Shown: piece by piece, positions 9,657 to 17,223 of the stretch
Layout of the letters: each line of letters starts with the position of its first letter
Numbering within the stretch: the first letter of the stretch is position 1
Origin: CAZRCZ01 sp964598765
Lineage (GTDB): Bacteria; Sumerlaeota; Sumerlaeia; MVZB01; JAJFLK01
DNA: 64,000 bases
Direction: 5' to 3'
Assembly (NCBI GenBank): GCA_964598765.1
Contig: CAZRCZ010000007.1
Coordinates: forward strand, 104,413-168,412
Translations under genes and position numbers: made by a program
Notes under the pieces: generated by a model
Told to the model about the DNA's origin: nothing
Seen by the model: the letters and a program-made list of their open reading frames with translations, nothing else
Databases searched by the model: none

Positions 9657-9727
9657 GAGGGTTGATTCTCGCGTTTTGCGATGGCCTCCAACGCCTGATT
9701 GAGCGGCGGCAAGTCTTTTTGGATCAT
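9653..9727 (-). CDS. Possible 24-codon leader or remnant coupled to the permease
   Basis: ATG at 9727 opens a frame of 24 residues, starting MIQKDLPPLNQALEAIAKR. Its TGA overlaps the permease ATG as ATGA (9653-9656), which is the geometry of translational coupling. The peptide is amphipathic and matches no family I recognise. It may be a leader peptide, or the stub of a lost upstream gene such as an ABC ATPase or membrane-fusion protein. A family A repeat begins 28 bases upstream, which fits truncation there. Confidence 0.3.
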   Translation of the reverse strand: MIQKDLPPLNQALEAIAKRENQPS

Positions 9728-9754
9728 ACAACCAAAGCTCTCCATCTCAAAATA

Positions 9755-9943
9755 AATTCACCACAGAGACACAGAAAGGAATCCGGTTGAATAAGAGTGA
9801 TTGGAAAATGCGGAGCCTACGGAAAAGAGAATGAAAGCCCAGCCGATGCAAAGCGACACCGATGACCTCATCATGAAATTCCGCGCATTTTTCGGAACGA
9901 CGAAAGAGAACCGGATCCCTCTCTGTGTCTCCGTTGTGAATTT
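9755..9943. repeat. Family A inverted repeat, copy 4 (long loop)
   Basis: Arms at 9755-9788 and about 9909-9943 are inverted copies of AATTCACCACAGAGACACAG with an AACCGGAT inner end. They are separated by about 120 bases. The 77-codon open frame across it is just the repeat and is not called as a gene. Confidence 0.85.
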
Positions 9944-9989
9944 CTTGGTTTGAAGACGACGTTTGCTTAGATTGCTTCATTATTTCATC

Positions 9990-11339
9990 TCATATCCGTA
10001 TGAACGCCTTCTTACGGTAAAGCCATAGGCAAAAGAGCCAAAGCGTGAACGTCGCCAGCGCGGACTCGGCAATCGGCATGTAGGTTCCTGCCGTGAAAAA
10101 CTTTTTGTCACTGTGATCTTGAAGGGTATCCACCAACCACTGATTCCCGATCCCCCCTTTGACGGCCAGATCGTGCGCCCAAGCGGTGAACGTTCCCAAA
10201 TGCGTCCGCCAAGTCTCCTCGACCCATCCCTTGAAAAGATAGGACATGACATACATCGCCACCGAGTTCATGCCGACGATCAAAAGGGGAAAGGTCCATT
10301 TGCGGAATCCTTGAATGTCTATGATCCAGAGGAATGCGGCGAGAATGAGGAACGCCCAACCTGCGCTGAAAATCGCCCACGAAGGCGTCCAAATGCGCTT
10401 GACGATCGGGCAAAGCGACCAATGCCAGTCCCAATAAGGCCAAGTGTTGCCGTCCACCGCCAAGCCCAGCGCGAGGCAGATCACCCCGCGGAGCGCCAGA
10501 CGGCGGAATTTGGCAGTGAGAGAGAGGGGCCCGCGAATCATTTCTCCGGCCATGATCCCCATAAGAATCGTCGCCGCCGAGGGAATAAAACTGAGAGTTT
10601 GATAGCCGCCGCCGTTGAACTTGAAAGGATTCGTTTTGACGATTCCATTTTCCCCGACCACCGGGAATCCCCCGTCCATCACGGGTTGGCGCGGAAAGAG
10701 ATTTAGAAACCAACGATCAAACGCTCCGGCGGGATTGAGATATTTATTCCAATGCGCCGCGAACCCGGTGAATTTGTTCCAATCGTTCGGCACCCCGAGG
10801 TTAAGGGCGACGTCCGCCCCTTGGAGCGGCCAGAACGCAAACAGCGCCCAATAGCCGAGGAGAAGGGCAAGAAGCGCGGCCATTTGAACACGAAAATTTT
10901 TCCCCAGCAGAAGGAACACGAAGGCATATCCCAAGCCGATCTGCGAGGTCACATCTTCAAAAGTGTAGTTGGTTCGGTAGCTGTGGTTGGAACGGAGAAA
11001 AACGCCGAGAAAGGTCAAGACGAACGCGCGAAAAAGGACGTGGCCGGCGGTGCGGAGCGCGCTGTCCCCCTTGCCCTTCCGCGCCGCGTAAGAATAGGGC
11101 ATCGCCACGCCGACGATGAAGGTGAACGACGGTTGAATCAAATCCCAAAATCCGCATCCGGTCCACGGCGCGTGGCTGAATTGGTAGCCGATGAAATCCC
11201 AGATTCGGTTCCCCTTGAAGTGATGCGCGACGCGGTCGAGGTTGAGTCCGTCCGAAACCATCCAAAGCATGACGAATCCGCGATAGGCGTCGAGCGAGAC
11301 GAGGCGTTGCGGGGCGGGTTGTTCTTCGAGCTGGGGCAT
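9990..11339 (-). CDS. DUF5009 / heparan-alpha-glucosaminide N-acetyltransferase-like membrane acyltransferase
   Basis: This 449-residue polytopic protein opens with the family signature RLVSLDAYRGFVMLWMVSDG (about residues 13-32), then about eleven membrane segments, and FIVGVAMPYSY typical of the HGSNAT/YeiB-like acyltransferase clan. Members move acetyl groups from cytosolic acetyl-CoA to sugars on the far side of the membrane, or are uncharacterised relatives (DUF5009). The substrate here is unknown. The gene is solitary on the minus strand and diverges from the GT-C-like gene, with 132 bases between the two starts. Confidence 0.85.
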   Translation of the reverse strand: MPQLEEQPAPQRLVSLDAYRGFVMLWMVSDGLNLDRVAHHFKGNRIWDFIGYQFSHAPWTGCGFWDLIQPSFTFIVGVAMPYSYAARKGKGDSALRTAGHVLFRAFVLTFLGVFLRSNHSYRTNYTFEDVTSQIGLGYAFVFLLLGKNFRVQMAALLALLLGYWALFAFWPLQGADVALNLGVPNDWNKFTGFAAHWNKYLNPAGAFDRWFLNLFPRQPVMDGGFPVVGENGIVKTNPFKFNGGGYQTLSFIPSAATILMGIMAGEMIRGPLSLTAKFRRLALRGVICLALGLAVDGNTWPYWDWHWSLCPIVKRIWTPSWAIFSAGWAFLILAAFLWIIDIQGFRKWTFPLLIVGMNSVAMYVMSYLFKGWVEETWRTHLGTFTAWAHDLAVKGGIGNQWLVDTLQDHSDKKFFTAGTYMPIAESALATFTLWLFCLWLYRKKAFIRI

Positions 11340-11471
11340 GAAACTTTTTTCGGGCGGAGTCTTCCGTCACGGGATGCTATAGTGCCCGCCGAACGGATTC
11401 GCTGTTCCGCCAAATTGTAGGATTATCGCGGAATCGGGGATCAGAATCAATTTGATCCTGATTGTTCCGGA

Positions 11472-13091
11472 ATGGTCACCACCAAGACACCAAGACACCA
11501 AGTTCCAGACGCGGAGAGAATTCGACCGACGGTTTCGGCAACGACGACTGTTGGTTGGTTTTTTGCGTCGTTGACGATCAGTCTGATTCTCTATTGGCCG
11601 TCGCTCAATTCCTTTTTTCTCGGCGACGACATTTCCAACATCGCCAACGTCGCGCCGCAACTCGCCAAGGGTTGGCTGGACGCCTTCCGCCCAATCTCCA
11701 ACGGATTTTTTCGTCCCGCGATCTTGTTGACGACCCGCGCGCTCGTTGTCGCGTGCGGCCTGAGGCCGATCTTCTTTCATCTCGCCTGCCTCATTCTTCA
11801 TTCGCTCGTTTGCGTTTTGACCGGATTTCTGGCTCGGTGCGTCTGGAAAGAATCATTCCTCGCGGCGTGGTTGGCCGTCGGATTGATGGCAAGTCATCTG
11901 GGGGCTTACGGCGTTGCGACAAGAATCTGCAACATCGGCGAGCCGCTTTTGGCTATCGGTTTCATCTCCGGGTTGCTGGCGTGGGATCAATGGTTGGAGC
12001 GCGGAGAAAAAAAATGGCTCACCGCAACGGCATTCGGTTTCGCGTTCGCGCTGGCCTCGAAGGAAACGGGGATCATGTTTCCAGCATTGATGACGCTTTG
12101 GGTTTTGTTCTCTCGTAGAGACGCCCCGGCGGGGCGTCTCCATGCGGAAGATGAACGCCAACCGGAGACGCCCCACCGGGGCGTCTCTACTGGGGAAAAT
12201 CGGAAAGATGACGTGCGTCTGGCACGGAGAATCATTCTGGTTTTCGGAGTTGCGGATTTGGTCTATGCGGGTTGGTTCGTTGGGCGGCAAAGCCAGACCG
12301 GAGCCTCTTATTCGGCGGGAGACATGGTTTCCGCGTCCCCGAAGAATTTTATCCGGCAGCTAGCCGATTATTCTTCTTCGGCCTTTCTTCCTTATCTTCA
12401 TGTCATCGAACCTCCCGGCGGAAGTTGGGGTCTGTCCCATTCCGCGTATTGGGGCATCCGGTTGGTCGTTCTGATTTTCCTTCTGTTCGTCGGAGTTCGA
12501 TTTGCGCTCAATTCCGCCGAAGGCCGAATGTCGTTTCTTATACTTGCTTCGCTCGTTCCTCTTCTTCCCGCCTGTGTCCTGACCGGTTCGCCGCAGGTTC
12601 GGTTTCTGTATCCCGCGTTGCCGTTTCTCTGTGCATTGCTGGGAGGATTAACCGAGCCGCGACCGTCAGGGAACGCCCAACGCGCGACATTTTTGTCATC
12701 GGACGCTCCCTCACGGTCGCGGCTCGGATGGTCCGATTGGACGGCGCTCCAAAAACTCGCGGCCTTGGGAATCGCTCTCCTCTGGATCTCCTTTGCGGTT
12801 TCCCTCTATCTCTCGCCGACCCTGATTCGGTATCGCCAAACCGCGCGCGACGTCGAACGATTCACGGCGGCCGTCCAGCAAATCGCGCCGACTTGGGAAC
12901 CCGGCTCGACCGTCGCCATTTTCAACCATCCCCATCCGGGCGAAGGAGAGGCGCGATGGATTTATTCCCAACTCCTTTTTGATCTTTTCATCCCGGAAGC
13001 CAAGGCCAAGCTGGTTTTAGATGCGGAAACGCCGCAAACGCGGTATAGTTACCGTTTTGACGTCAGAGAGTTGACGACTCTTAAGAAGTGA
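11472..13091 (+). CDS. GT-C fold membrane glycosyltransferase-like protein with two embedded palindromes
   Basis: This 539-residue polytopic protein has the PMT/ArnT-like plan. The N-terminal helix is followed by a loop with a DD pair (FFLGDDISNIANV, about residues 50-62) where GT-C enzymes keep the catalytic acid. Repeated membrane segments follow, including FALASKETGIMFPALMTLW. It probably transfers sugars from a polyprenyl-phosphate donor; the acceptor is unknown. Two features are odd. The first codons (MVTTKTPRHQ) come from half of a family A repeat. Two palindromic elements (12115-12190 and 12653-12727) are translated in frame as hydrophilic loops without breaking the gene. Its TGA overlaps the GTG of the next gene. 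Confidence 0.7.
   Translation: MVTTKTPRHQVPDAERIRPTVSATTTVGWFFASLTISLILYWPSLNSFFLGDDISNIANVAPQLAKGWLDAFRPISNGFFRPAILLTTRALVVACGLRPIFFHLACLILHSLVCVLTGFLARCVWKESFLAAWLAVGLMASHLGAYGVATRICNIGEPLLAIGFISGLLAWDQWLERGEKKWLTATAFGFAFALASKETGIMFPALMTLWVLFSRRDAPAGRLHAEDERQPETPHRGVSTGENRKDDVRLARRIILVFGVADLVYAGWFVGRQSQTGASYSAGDMVSASPKNFIRQLADYSSSAFLPYLHVIEPPGGSWGLSHSAYWGIRLVVLIFLLFVGVRFALNSAEGRMSFLILASLVPLLPACVLTGSPQVRFLYPALPFLCALLGGLTEPRPSGNAQRATFLSSDAPSRSRLGWSDWTALQKLAALGIALLWISFAVSLYLSPTLIRYRQTARDVERFTAAVQQIAPTWEPGSTVAIFNHPHPGEGEARWIYSQLLFDLFIPEAKAKLVLDAETPQTRYSYRFDVRELTTLKK
12115..12190. repeat. Nested palindromic element inside a coding sequence (family B1)
   Basis: GTAGAGACGCCCCGGCGGGG begins a left arm (12115-12141) that is itself a palindrome. 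A second, inverted arm occupies 12164-12190 after 22 bases. The element is translated as the loop RDAPAGRL...PHRGVST of the membrane protein. Its 76-base length is not a multiple of three, yet the frame remains open. Confidence 0.9.
12653..12727. repeat. Second inverted repeat inside the same coding sequence (family B2)
   Basis: The left arm (12653-12675, GAGCCGCGACCGTCAGGGAACG) and right arm (12704-12727) are inverted copies separated by about 28 bases. The element is translated as a polar loop between membrane helices. A further copy of the right arm lies at 37724-37747. Confidence 0.88.
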
Positions 13092-14074
13092 ATTTCACCG
13101 GAGCGGCGACGAACACCGACGCAAACGTGACTCCCGGAACCGAACCCCTATCCATCCTTCTAGCCTCGGCGAACTCGCAGGAAGCGGACGCGGTCGAGCA
13201 AAGTCTGCGCGAGGCGGGCGAAGGTTGGTATCATCTCAAAACCGCCTCCGCTCTGACCGACGTCTATGCCATTCTGGACAACGGCGGCTACGACGTGGCA
13301 TTGATTGACTGGCGTTGCCGGGGGATGAGTTTGAATTCCATTCCCGGCCTGCGCGTCCAAGCCCCGACCACCGCGTTGATCCTACTCACTTCGCCTGAAG
13401 ACACCAGCATCGAGATCAAAGCGATTCGCGCCGGATTCGAGGAATGTCTCTGTCTTCGGAACGTTCAGGGCCCCGCGCTTCGCAGTCTCCTGCGCAACGC
13501 GGCGAACCGCCGCAAACTGGCGACCGAATCGGAAACCAAATCCATCCTGCGTCGGAGGGAGCTGGAAAAACTCCTGCAAATTGACGAGGAAACCGGACTT
13601 TACAACGAAGCGCAATTCACCGACCGGCTTCACAAGGAGCTATTGCGCTCCATGCGTTACGGCAACAAATTCACGCTCGCCCTGTTTGAATTGGACGACT
13701 ACCAAATCATTGCGGACACCTATGGTCCCGAAAGTTTTCGGACGGTCCTGCGGATGCTCGCCGAGATCGTGAAACACAACGTCCGTAAAATTGACGAGAC
13801 GGGGCGAATTCAAAAGGCGCGATTCGGCGTTTTGTGCATCGAGTCGGCGGTTCCCCAAGCCAACGTCCTCGTCCAGCGGCTTTTGCTTCAAGTCGGCTCA
13901 AGGCCGTTGACGCTGGGATTCGGCAAAAATCTACAGGCCAGCCTCAGCTGCGGCATGATCGAATGGAGCCGTTCCATCACCGAACCGGACACGATGCTGG
14001 CCGGAGCATCCGACGCGCTTCGACAGGCCAAGGAAAAGGGAAAGGGCAAAGTGGAGGCGAAGGTAATTAAATGA
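13088..14074 (+). CDS. Response-regulator receiver fused to a degenerate GGDEF domain
   Basis: This 328-residue cytosolic protein has a CheY-like receiver (about 19-140), with the phospho-acceptor aspartate in DVALIDWRC (about 77) and LLTS and IRAGFEECL following. A linker helix leads to a GGDEF-type fold (about 175-320: DEETGLYNEAQFTDRLHKEL, LALFELDDYQ). The signature G-G-D/E-E-F is replaced by KARFG, so diguanylate cyclase activity is very unlikely. It may be an effector or protein-interaction version. The GTG start at 13088 overlaps the TGA of the glycosyltransferase-like gene, suggesting translational coupling. The 3' end overlaps rsfS, convergent, by 8 bases. Confidence 0.8.
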   Translation: MNFTGAATNTDANVTPGTEPLSILLASANSQEADAVEQSLREAGEGWYHLKTASALTDVYAILDNGGYDVALIDWRCRGMSLNSIPGLRVQAPTTALILLTSPEDTSIEIKAIRAGFEECLCLRNVQGPALRSLLRNAANRRKLATESETKSILRRRELEKLLQIDEETGLYNEAQFTDRLHKELLRSMRYGNKFTLALFELDDYQIIADTYGPESFRTVLRMLAEIVKHNVRKIDETGRIQKARFGVLCIESAVPQANVLVQRLLLQVGSRPLTLGFGKNLQASLSCGMIEWSRSITEPDTMLAGASDALRQAKEKGKGKVEAKVIK

Positions 14075-14453
14075 TCTTCCGCGCCTCGCGCCAGTCAAAT
14101 TCCCCCGCGTCCCCCCAGACCAAATCCAATCGGTAATGTTGCCGGGCTTCGGCGTCGAAGAGATGCACGACGACGACGCCGTAGTCCAAAATGGTCCAGC
14201 GGGGGCTTTCGTCTTCGATCGGCTGAAAGGGGCGCAGACCCTCGGCGCGGAGGGTGTCGTGAATTTTGCGGGCGGTCGAGCGCATGTGCGAGGCGGATCG
14301 CATGGTGGCGATCAGAAAGAAATCGGCGAAGTCGGCGACGCCCCGCATGTCCAGCGCGACGATCTCCTCGGCCTTGAGATCGTCCATGATTTCGGCGACG
14401 TGCGCGGCGCGTCCTTCGGCGGTTTCCAATTCGGGGTTTTTTAATTCAATCAA
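14067..14453 (-). CDS. rsfS: Ribosome silencing factor (Iojap/RsfS)
   Basis: RsfS binds ribosomal protein uL14 and blocks subunit joining in poor conditions. The family core is clear: LKAEEIVALDMRGVADFADFF, then TARKIHDTLRAEG, and a C-terminal DYGVVVVHLFDAEARQHYRLDLVWGDA. The only start giving the normal length is TTG at 14453, which overlaps the yqeK TGA as TTGA and is preceded by GAGAGGAG. This gives 128 residues. The yqeK-rsfS order is the widely conserved arrangement. The frame remains open upstream through yqeK, but that part is out-of-frame translation. Confidence 0.93.
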   Translation of the reverse strand: MIELKNPELETAEGRAAHVAEIMDDLKAEEIVALDMRGVADFADFFLIATMRSASHMRSTARKIHDTLRAEGLRPFQPIEDESPRWTILDYGVVVVHLFDAEARQHYRLDLVWGDAGEFDWREARKII

Positions 14454-15043
14454 TCGGGTTGACTCCTCTCGTTGAATTCGGCCAGAGCCTGTTTGGCTCG
14501 GAGGTTGAGTTGTTTGCCGCGCGATTCGATATGGCGGCATTTTTGAATCAAGGTTTGGCGAAAACCCTCCTGCATATTTTCCCGCGCCAATCGGCGCATG
14601 GGTTCGATCCCCTCGTAGTCGCGTAGAGGTTCCAGCGCGTCGGCGAGAAATAAAATTTTGGCGAGCGTTCCCATCTTTGCGCCGCCGGTCGAGTGAAGCC
14701 GAACGGCCTCGGCTATGGCGGAGACGCCGTCGACTTCCGTCCAGCCGTAATCTTGGCGCGCTCGCGCGGCGGCGTGAAGCCCATGCCAAATCGCGGGAAA
14801 CGGACGGTCCTCTTCGCCGATCGGCTCGCCGCGCCGCTTCATGTCCGACTCAATTTCGGATAGAGGCATATCCTTGGAAACATCATGCAACAACGCGGCG
14901 GCGGCGGCTTGGATCGGATCCGCGCCATGCCGTATCGCCAGCGCCACCGCAGTATGCGTGACGCCGAGAACATGCAGATATTTTTCCGGTTTTAATCGCC
15001 GCTGGACGTCATCGGCCAGAGCTTGGAGGGAAATTCCATCCAT
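14450..15043 (-). CDS. yqeK: YqeK-like HD-domain phosphohydrolase
   Basis: This protein belongs to the YqeK family, metal-dependent HD hydrolases of which characterised members cleave symmetrical Ap4A. The metal site is visible: VTHTAVALA (first histidine), ALLHDVSKDM (HD pair), IWHGLHAAA, and HSTGG.KMG...KILFLADALEP. The ATG at 15043 gives 197 residues and the family start MDGISLQALADDVQRRL. The open frame continues 62 codons upstream, without homology, into the L,D-transpeptidase promoter. It is coupled to rsfS by a TTGA overlap. NadD, often present in this cluster, is not here. Confidence 0.92.
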   Translation of the reverse strand: MDGISLQALADDVQRRLKPEKYLHVLGVTHTAVALAIRHGADPIQAAAAALLHDVSKDMPLSEIESDMKRRGEPIGEEDRPFPAIWHGLHAAARARQDYGWTEVDGVSAIAEAVRLHSTGGAKMGTLAKILFLADALEPLRDYEGIEPMRRLARENMQEGFRQTLIQKCRHIESRGKQLNLRAKQALAEFNERSQPD

Positions 15044-15218
15044 CACTGATTCAAAGTATAAACCCGAACGCCGATTCTGGCAAATTTTTCTTTCGACTAA
15101 AATCGGCGGATACAAAGCGAGAATCAATATCCTTGAGTCGCTGGTTCGCTTTCGATACGTTTTGAGCAGAACTGTGACCGACTCAATTCCCTCAGATGGC
15201 CTCGCTCCGGATCCACCA

Positions 15219-15890
15219 ATGGATCCCAAAACCGCACGGCGTCGATTGAGACGCGTTTGGTTTGCAGTGGGTTCAACAGCGGCATTTGCAATGGCGCTTC
15301 TGATGTTCGGATCGAAAAATCATTGGGCGTCTTGGATTACCGATATGATGCAATCAACTACCATCAATCTACAGCCCGCACGAGCCAGATTAAGCGCGGC
15401 TTTGGGCAACGGTGTCGTCCTTCCGCTTCCTGATACGCACATCCTCATCTCAAAGACGGAACGACGATTGAGGCTGTATTCTGGGGATCGCCTCGCAAGG
15501 GAATATCCCGTTGCTTTTGGCAGAAATCCGCAGGGTCCGAAATTGAAGAAGGGCGACTATCGAACGCCCGAGGGATCGTATTTCATTTGCACGCGAAATG
15601 GGAAAAGCCGTTTTCATCTCTTTATGGGTTTAAGTTATCCAAACTCGGCCGACGCTGAAATCGCGCTCCAAAAAGGCATCATCCGAGAGTCGGACGTTTT
15701 ACAAATCCGCAACGCGGAAAAAGCTCGCGTTGGACCTCCGTGGAAAACTGCAATGGGAGGGGAGATTGGGATTCATGGGGGAGGAACGAGATCGAATTGG
15801 ACCGAGGGCTGTATCGCGCTGGAGAATGAGGCAATCGAGGAAATCTGGTTGGCAACCGCAAAGGGAACAAGGGTTGAGATCAAGCCATGA
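15219..15890 (+). CDS. L,D-transpeptidase (YkuD family), membrane-anchored
   Basis: This predicted periplasmic cell-wall enzyme has 223 residues. It starts at the ATG at 15219 (MDPKTARRRLRRVWFAVG), which gives a basic N-terminus and one membrane anchor (about 14-33). The YkuD domain (about 75-220) includes ISKTERRLRLYSGD, the conserved GDYRTPEGSYFI and the active-site region IGIHGG...WTEGCIAL, whose cysteine (about 201) is the nucleophile. Such enzymes make 3-3 or lipoprotein cross-links in peptidoglycan, or only bind it. The gene diverges from yqeK and is monocistronic. The more distant upstream ATG at 14841 would lie antisense within yqeK and is not used. Confidence 0.92.
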   Translation: MDPKTARRRLRRVWFAVGSTAAFAMALLMFGSKNHWASWITDMMQSTTINLQPARARLSAALGNGVVLPLPDTHILISKTERRLRLYSGDRLAREYPVAFGRNPQGPKLKKGDYRTPEGSYFICTRNGKSRFHLFMGLSYPNSADAEIALQKGIIRESDVLQIRNAEKARVGPPWKTAMGGEIGIHGGGTRSNWTEGCIALENEAIEEIWLATAKGTRVEIKP

Positions 15891-16006
15891 TTAAAGGAGT
15901 CGAAAAGATGGGCGCATTGCGCAGGTCGGTCCTTCCCTCCGCGATCTCCCCGCCTCCGCGTGAGAATTCCTCTTTGTAAATTCAAAATCCATTAGCGGCT
16001 TCTTTT

Positions 16007-16037
16007 CTTGCTCTTGCTCTTACGCTTGCTCTTGCTC
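16007..16037. repeat. Hexanucleotide tract, copy 1
   Basis: On the minus strand this reads as consecutive 6-base units GAGCAA, GAGCAA, GCGTAA, GAGCAA, GAGCAA. Related tracts lie at 53298-53340 and 54751-54788. Confidence 0.75.
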
Positions 16038-16049
16038 AAAATCTCGTGC

Positions 16050-16099
16050 GTAGGTCGGCTTTGCAAGCCGACGTCTGTCGGGCTACAAGCCCGACCTAC
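16050..16099. repeat. Twin-palindrome repeat directly before the ald ribosome-binding site
   Basis: GTAGGTCGGCTTTGCAAGCC and its inverted partner end at 16099 (CGGGCTACAAGCCCGACCTAC). Each half can also fold by itself. The last base abuts AAGGAG of ald, so the element would form the 3' end of the ald leader RNA. Confidence 0.85.
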
Positions 16100-16105
16100 A
16101 AGGAG
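16100..16105 (+). promoter_or_regulatory. Ribosome-binding site of ald
   Basis: AAGGAG lies 8 bases before the ATG at 16114 and fixes the start. It touches the upstream hairpin, which could influence its accessibility. Confidence 0.8.
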
Positions 16106-16113
16106 AATCGGCC

Positions 16114-17223
16114 ATGAACGTCATCGGCATTCCGACGGAAATCAAAGATCACGAATATCGCGTCGCCATCGCGCGGGCCGGGGTTGAGGCGCTCGTCCGC
16201 ATGGGCAAGCGCGTCCTCGTACAGAAAGGCGCGGGAGAGGGAAGCGGGATCAAGGATGAGGATTACGCCCGGAGCGGGGCGCAGATCGTCTCGCGCGAGG
16301 AAGTCTTTTCGCAGAGCGACCTGATCGTCAAGGTCAAGGAACCGCAACCCGCCGAATACGGACTTCTGAGCGAGGGGCAAGTCGTCTTCACCTATTTTCA
16401 CTTCTCCGCCGACCGCAAGCTGACCGAAGCGATGGCCGAACGGCGCGTGACCTGCATCGCGTATGAGACGGTCCAGACCGACGACGGTTCGCTTCCTCTT
16501 CTCGCGCCGATGAGCGACGTCGCCGGACGGGTCGCGGTCTCGGCGGCGATCAAGTATTTGGAGCGGCCGATGGGAGGCAAGGGAAAATTGATCTCCGGCA
16601 TTCCGGGCGTCCGGCCGGGGACGGTGATGGTGCTGGGCGGCGGGATCGCCGGAACCTCCGCCGCGCGGATCGCCGCAGGATTGGGAGCCGAAGTGTTTGT
16701 GCTCGACACGAATCTTCAGCGACTGCGATTTCTTTTTGATATATGTCCGCCGAACATCCATCCCCTTGCCTCCAATCCCTACACGATCCGCGAAATTCTT
16801 CCCTCAGCGGACGCCGTGATCGGAACGGTGCTGGTTCCGGGGGGACGGACGCCGATTCTGATTTCCGAGGCGATGCTCCGCGAGATGGAGCCGGGATCGG
16901 TCATCATTGACGTTTCGGTGGATCAAGGAGGATGCGTCGAAACGGCGCGACCGACCACGCACAGCCAGCCGACGTTCATCCACGAGGGGATCGTTCATTA
17001 TTGCGTGACCAACATGCCCGGAGCCGTCGCGCACACCTCGACCTACGGCCTGACCAACGCGACGCTTCCTTATCTCTGCGAACTGGCGGAAAAAGGTTGG
17101 GAACGCGCCGTGCGCGAAAATCCGGCGCTACGGCGCGGCCTGAACATCGGCGACGGAAGAATTTTCCATCCGGCGGTCGCCAAGACGTTCGGCTGGCAGG
17201 CCGAGCCGCCTCCGGCGGCGTGA
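16114..17223 (+). CDS. ald: Alanine dehydrogenase
   Basis: Ald catalyses NAD-dependent reversible deamination of L-alanine to pyruvate and ammonia. The 369-residue length is standard. The N-terminal substrate domain starts MNVIGIPTEIKDHEYRVA, with the substrate-binding arginine in EYRVA and lysine in VKVKEPQPAEY (about residue 74). The catalytic histidine is in VFTYFHFSA (about 95). The Rossmann motif VMVLGGGIAGTSAA (about 169-182) binds NAD, and the conserved IDVSVDQGGCVET (about 266-278) is intact. The strong AAGGAG site makes the ATG at 16114 certain. Its last 96 bases overlap, convergent, the 3' end of the downstream membrane-protein gene. Confidence 0.97.
   Translation: MNVIGIPTEIKDHEYRVAIARAGVEALVRMGKRVLVQKGAGEGSGIKDEDYARSGAQIVSREEVFSQSDLIVKVKEPQPAEYGLLSEGQVVFTYFHFSADRKLTEAMAERRVTCIAYETVQTDDGSLPLLAPMSDVAGRVAVSAAIKYLERPMGGKGKLISGIPGVRPGTVMVLGGGIAGTSAARIAAGLGAEVFVLDTNLQRLRFLFDICPPNIHPLASNPYTIREILPSADAVIGTVLVPGGRTPILISEAMLREMEPGSVIIDVSVDQGGCVETARPTTHSQPTFIHEGIVHYCVTNMPGAVAHTSTYGLTNATLPYLCELAEKGWERAVRENPALRRGLNIGDGRIFHPAVAKTFGWQAEPPPAA

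Noticed and set aside
9747..9980. 77-codon open frame on the minus strand
   Set aside because: It is almost entirely the inverted repeat at 9755-9943 and has no family resemblance.
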